A stretch of 64,000 nucleotides of DNA from contig NZ_AULB01000008.1 of NCBI RefSeq assembly GCF_000425065.1, positions 349,725-413,724 on the forward strand, in the 5' to 3' direction. The notes beneath the pieces were generated by a model. That model was not told the DNA's origin and searched no databases. It worked only from the letters and a program-made list of their open reading frames with translations. This document shows positions 63,633 through 64,000 of the stretch, one piece after another. The translations under genes were made by a program, and so were the position numbers. Source of the DNA: Actinomadura rifamycini DSM 43936. Its GTDB lineage: Bacteria > Actinomycetota > Actinomycetes > Streptosporangiales > Streptosporangiaceae. Numbering within the stretch: position 1 is the stretch's first letter; each line of letters opens with the position of its first letter.

Positions 63633-64000
63633 TCACGACCGCACCCCTTCTCCCGCGACCTCGTCCGCGACCCCATCGGGGACCGGCCGCCCCTTCACCC
63701 GACCTGTTCGACCCGCCCCGTCCCCCCGGTCCGCCCGGTCCGCCCTGTCCGCCCGGGCCGCGCCGTCCAGCTCTTCCACCCCACCCACGAGATCAGCCCG
63801 CTCCTGGTCGGCCCGGCCGAGATCGGCCCGGTCAAGATCGGCCCGGCCGAGATCGGCCCGCTCGACATCGGCCCGCTCGACATCGGCCCGCTCGACATCG
63901 GCCCGCTCGACATCGGCCCGCTCGACATCGGCCCGGTCAAGGTCGGCCCGGTCAGGGTCGGCCCGCTCCAGGTCGGCCCGGCCGAGATCGGCCCGCTCAA
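63633..64000 (-). CDS. 3' end of a gene with pentapeptide-like repeats (5' partial)
   Basis: An open frame enters from the window edge and stops at 63635-63633. Its visible 120 residues are mostly 14 copies of a 5-residue unit, AD(L/V)(E/D/G)R, followed by a RAD-rich, Gly/Asp-rich tail. The AD-L-x-x spacing is that of pentapeptide repeats, but a low-complexity charged tail of another protein is equally possible. It is 16 bases before the ABC half-transporter start, so the parent gene may be the other half of that exporter. Confidence 0.55.
   Translation of the reverse strand, partial: ERADLGRADLERADPDRADLDRADVERADVERADVERADVERADVERADLGRADLDRADLGRADQERADLVGGVEELDGAARADRADRADRGDGAGRTGRVKGRPVPDGVADEVAGEGVRS
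63783..63992. repeat. Tandem 15-bp repeat array, 14 units
   Basis: Fourteen adjoining 15-bp units, minus-sense type GCCGATGTCGAGCGG. Five consecutive units are identical in the middle, with L/D/G-coding variants at both ends. The period is a multiple of three, keeping one frame open throughout, so copy-number changes would alter protein length only. Confidence 0.9.

Noticed and set aside
63783..63992. Possible CRISPR array
   Set aside because: Units are contiguous 15-bp repeats without spacers, keep one protein frame open, and no cas genes are present.

Overview
The window is very GC-rich actinomycete chromosome. Genus is an inference: Actinomadura or another Thermomonosporaceae fits best. 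Supporting markers are a mycothiol gene (mshB), two F420/luciferase-like oxidoreductases, a seven-iron ferredoxin, several PASTA-less Ser/Thr kinases, DUF6177/DUF6507-type ESX accessory proteins and a Trypco1/VMAP/MoxR cassette. I found no rRNA, tRNA, IS element, integrase or CRISPR array.

Layout. 0-3.4 kb: 3' part of a histidine kinase, a multicopper oxidase and a SnoaL-like protein. 3.4-9.2 kb: an F420-type oxidoreductase, a short ESX/WXG-like secreted-protein operon (4.4-7.0 kb, minus), an acyl-CoA dehydrogenase and its divergent MerR regulator. 9.2-12.8 kb: a compact minus-strand operon DUF4178-DUF2617-DUF4247-DUF350-membrane aminopropyltransferase. 13-19.2 kb: dapC-fdxA, an SH3-like remnant, a polysaccharide deacetylase, a sigma factor with a damaged region 4, an enoyl-CoA hydratase and a methyltransferase. 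19.2-24.3 kb: a degenerate CysRS-like protein, a TNT-domain toxin facing a NADAR protein, and a kinase. 24.3-26.7 kb: a MaoC/LLM/quinone-oxidoreductase group with a SoxR-like promoter. 26.9-32.7 kb: lipoproteins, a lower-GC secreted-protein/kinase pair and a GT-C membrane enzyme.

32.7-46 kb is the most unusual part. An island of ESX-type accessory genes ends in a polymorphic metallopeptidase toxin with a putative immunity partner. Directly downstream is a tightly packed Trypco1, trypsin-VMAP-C, MoxR ATPase and giant-protein operon. The giant protein combines a vWA-like SAV_2336 N-terminal region, three EccC-like modules with no Walker-A lysine, and an embedded class III nucleotide-cyclase domain. 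All three parts of a VMAP/MoxR/vWA conflict system are therefore present, with a type VII secretion-like scaffold and a cyclase on one chain. The giant gene needs one frameshift near its 5' end to be read through.

46-64 kb is more ordinary: TetR/Cmx-type efflux, immune-inhibitor-A protease, rraA, Lrp/rocD, an LCP ligase, PadR/DHA2 efflux, flavin reductase, DUF6113-mshB, a Ser/Thr kinase, an S9 peptidase and an ABC exporter. The edge holds the 3' end of a gene made of 15-bp tandem repeats. Several regulatory palindromes and long terminator stems can be read directly.
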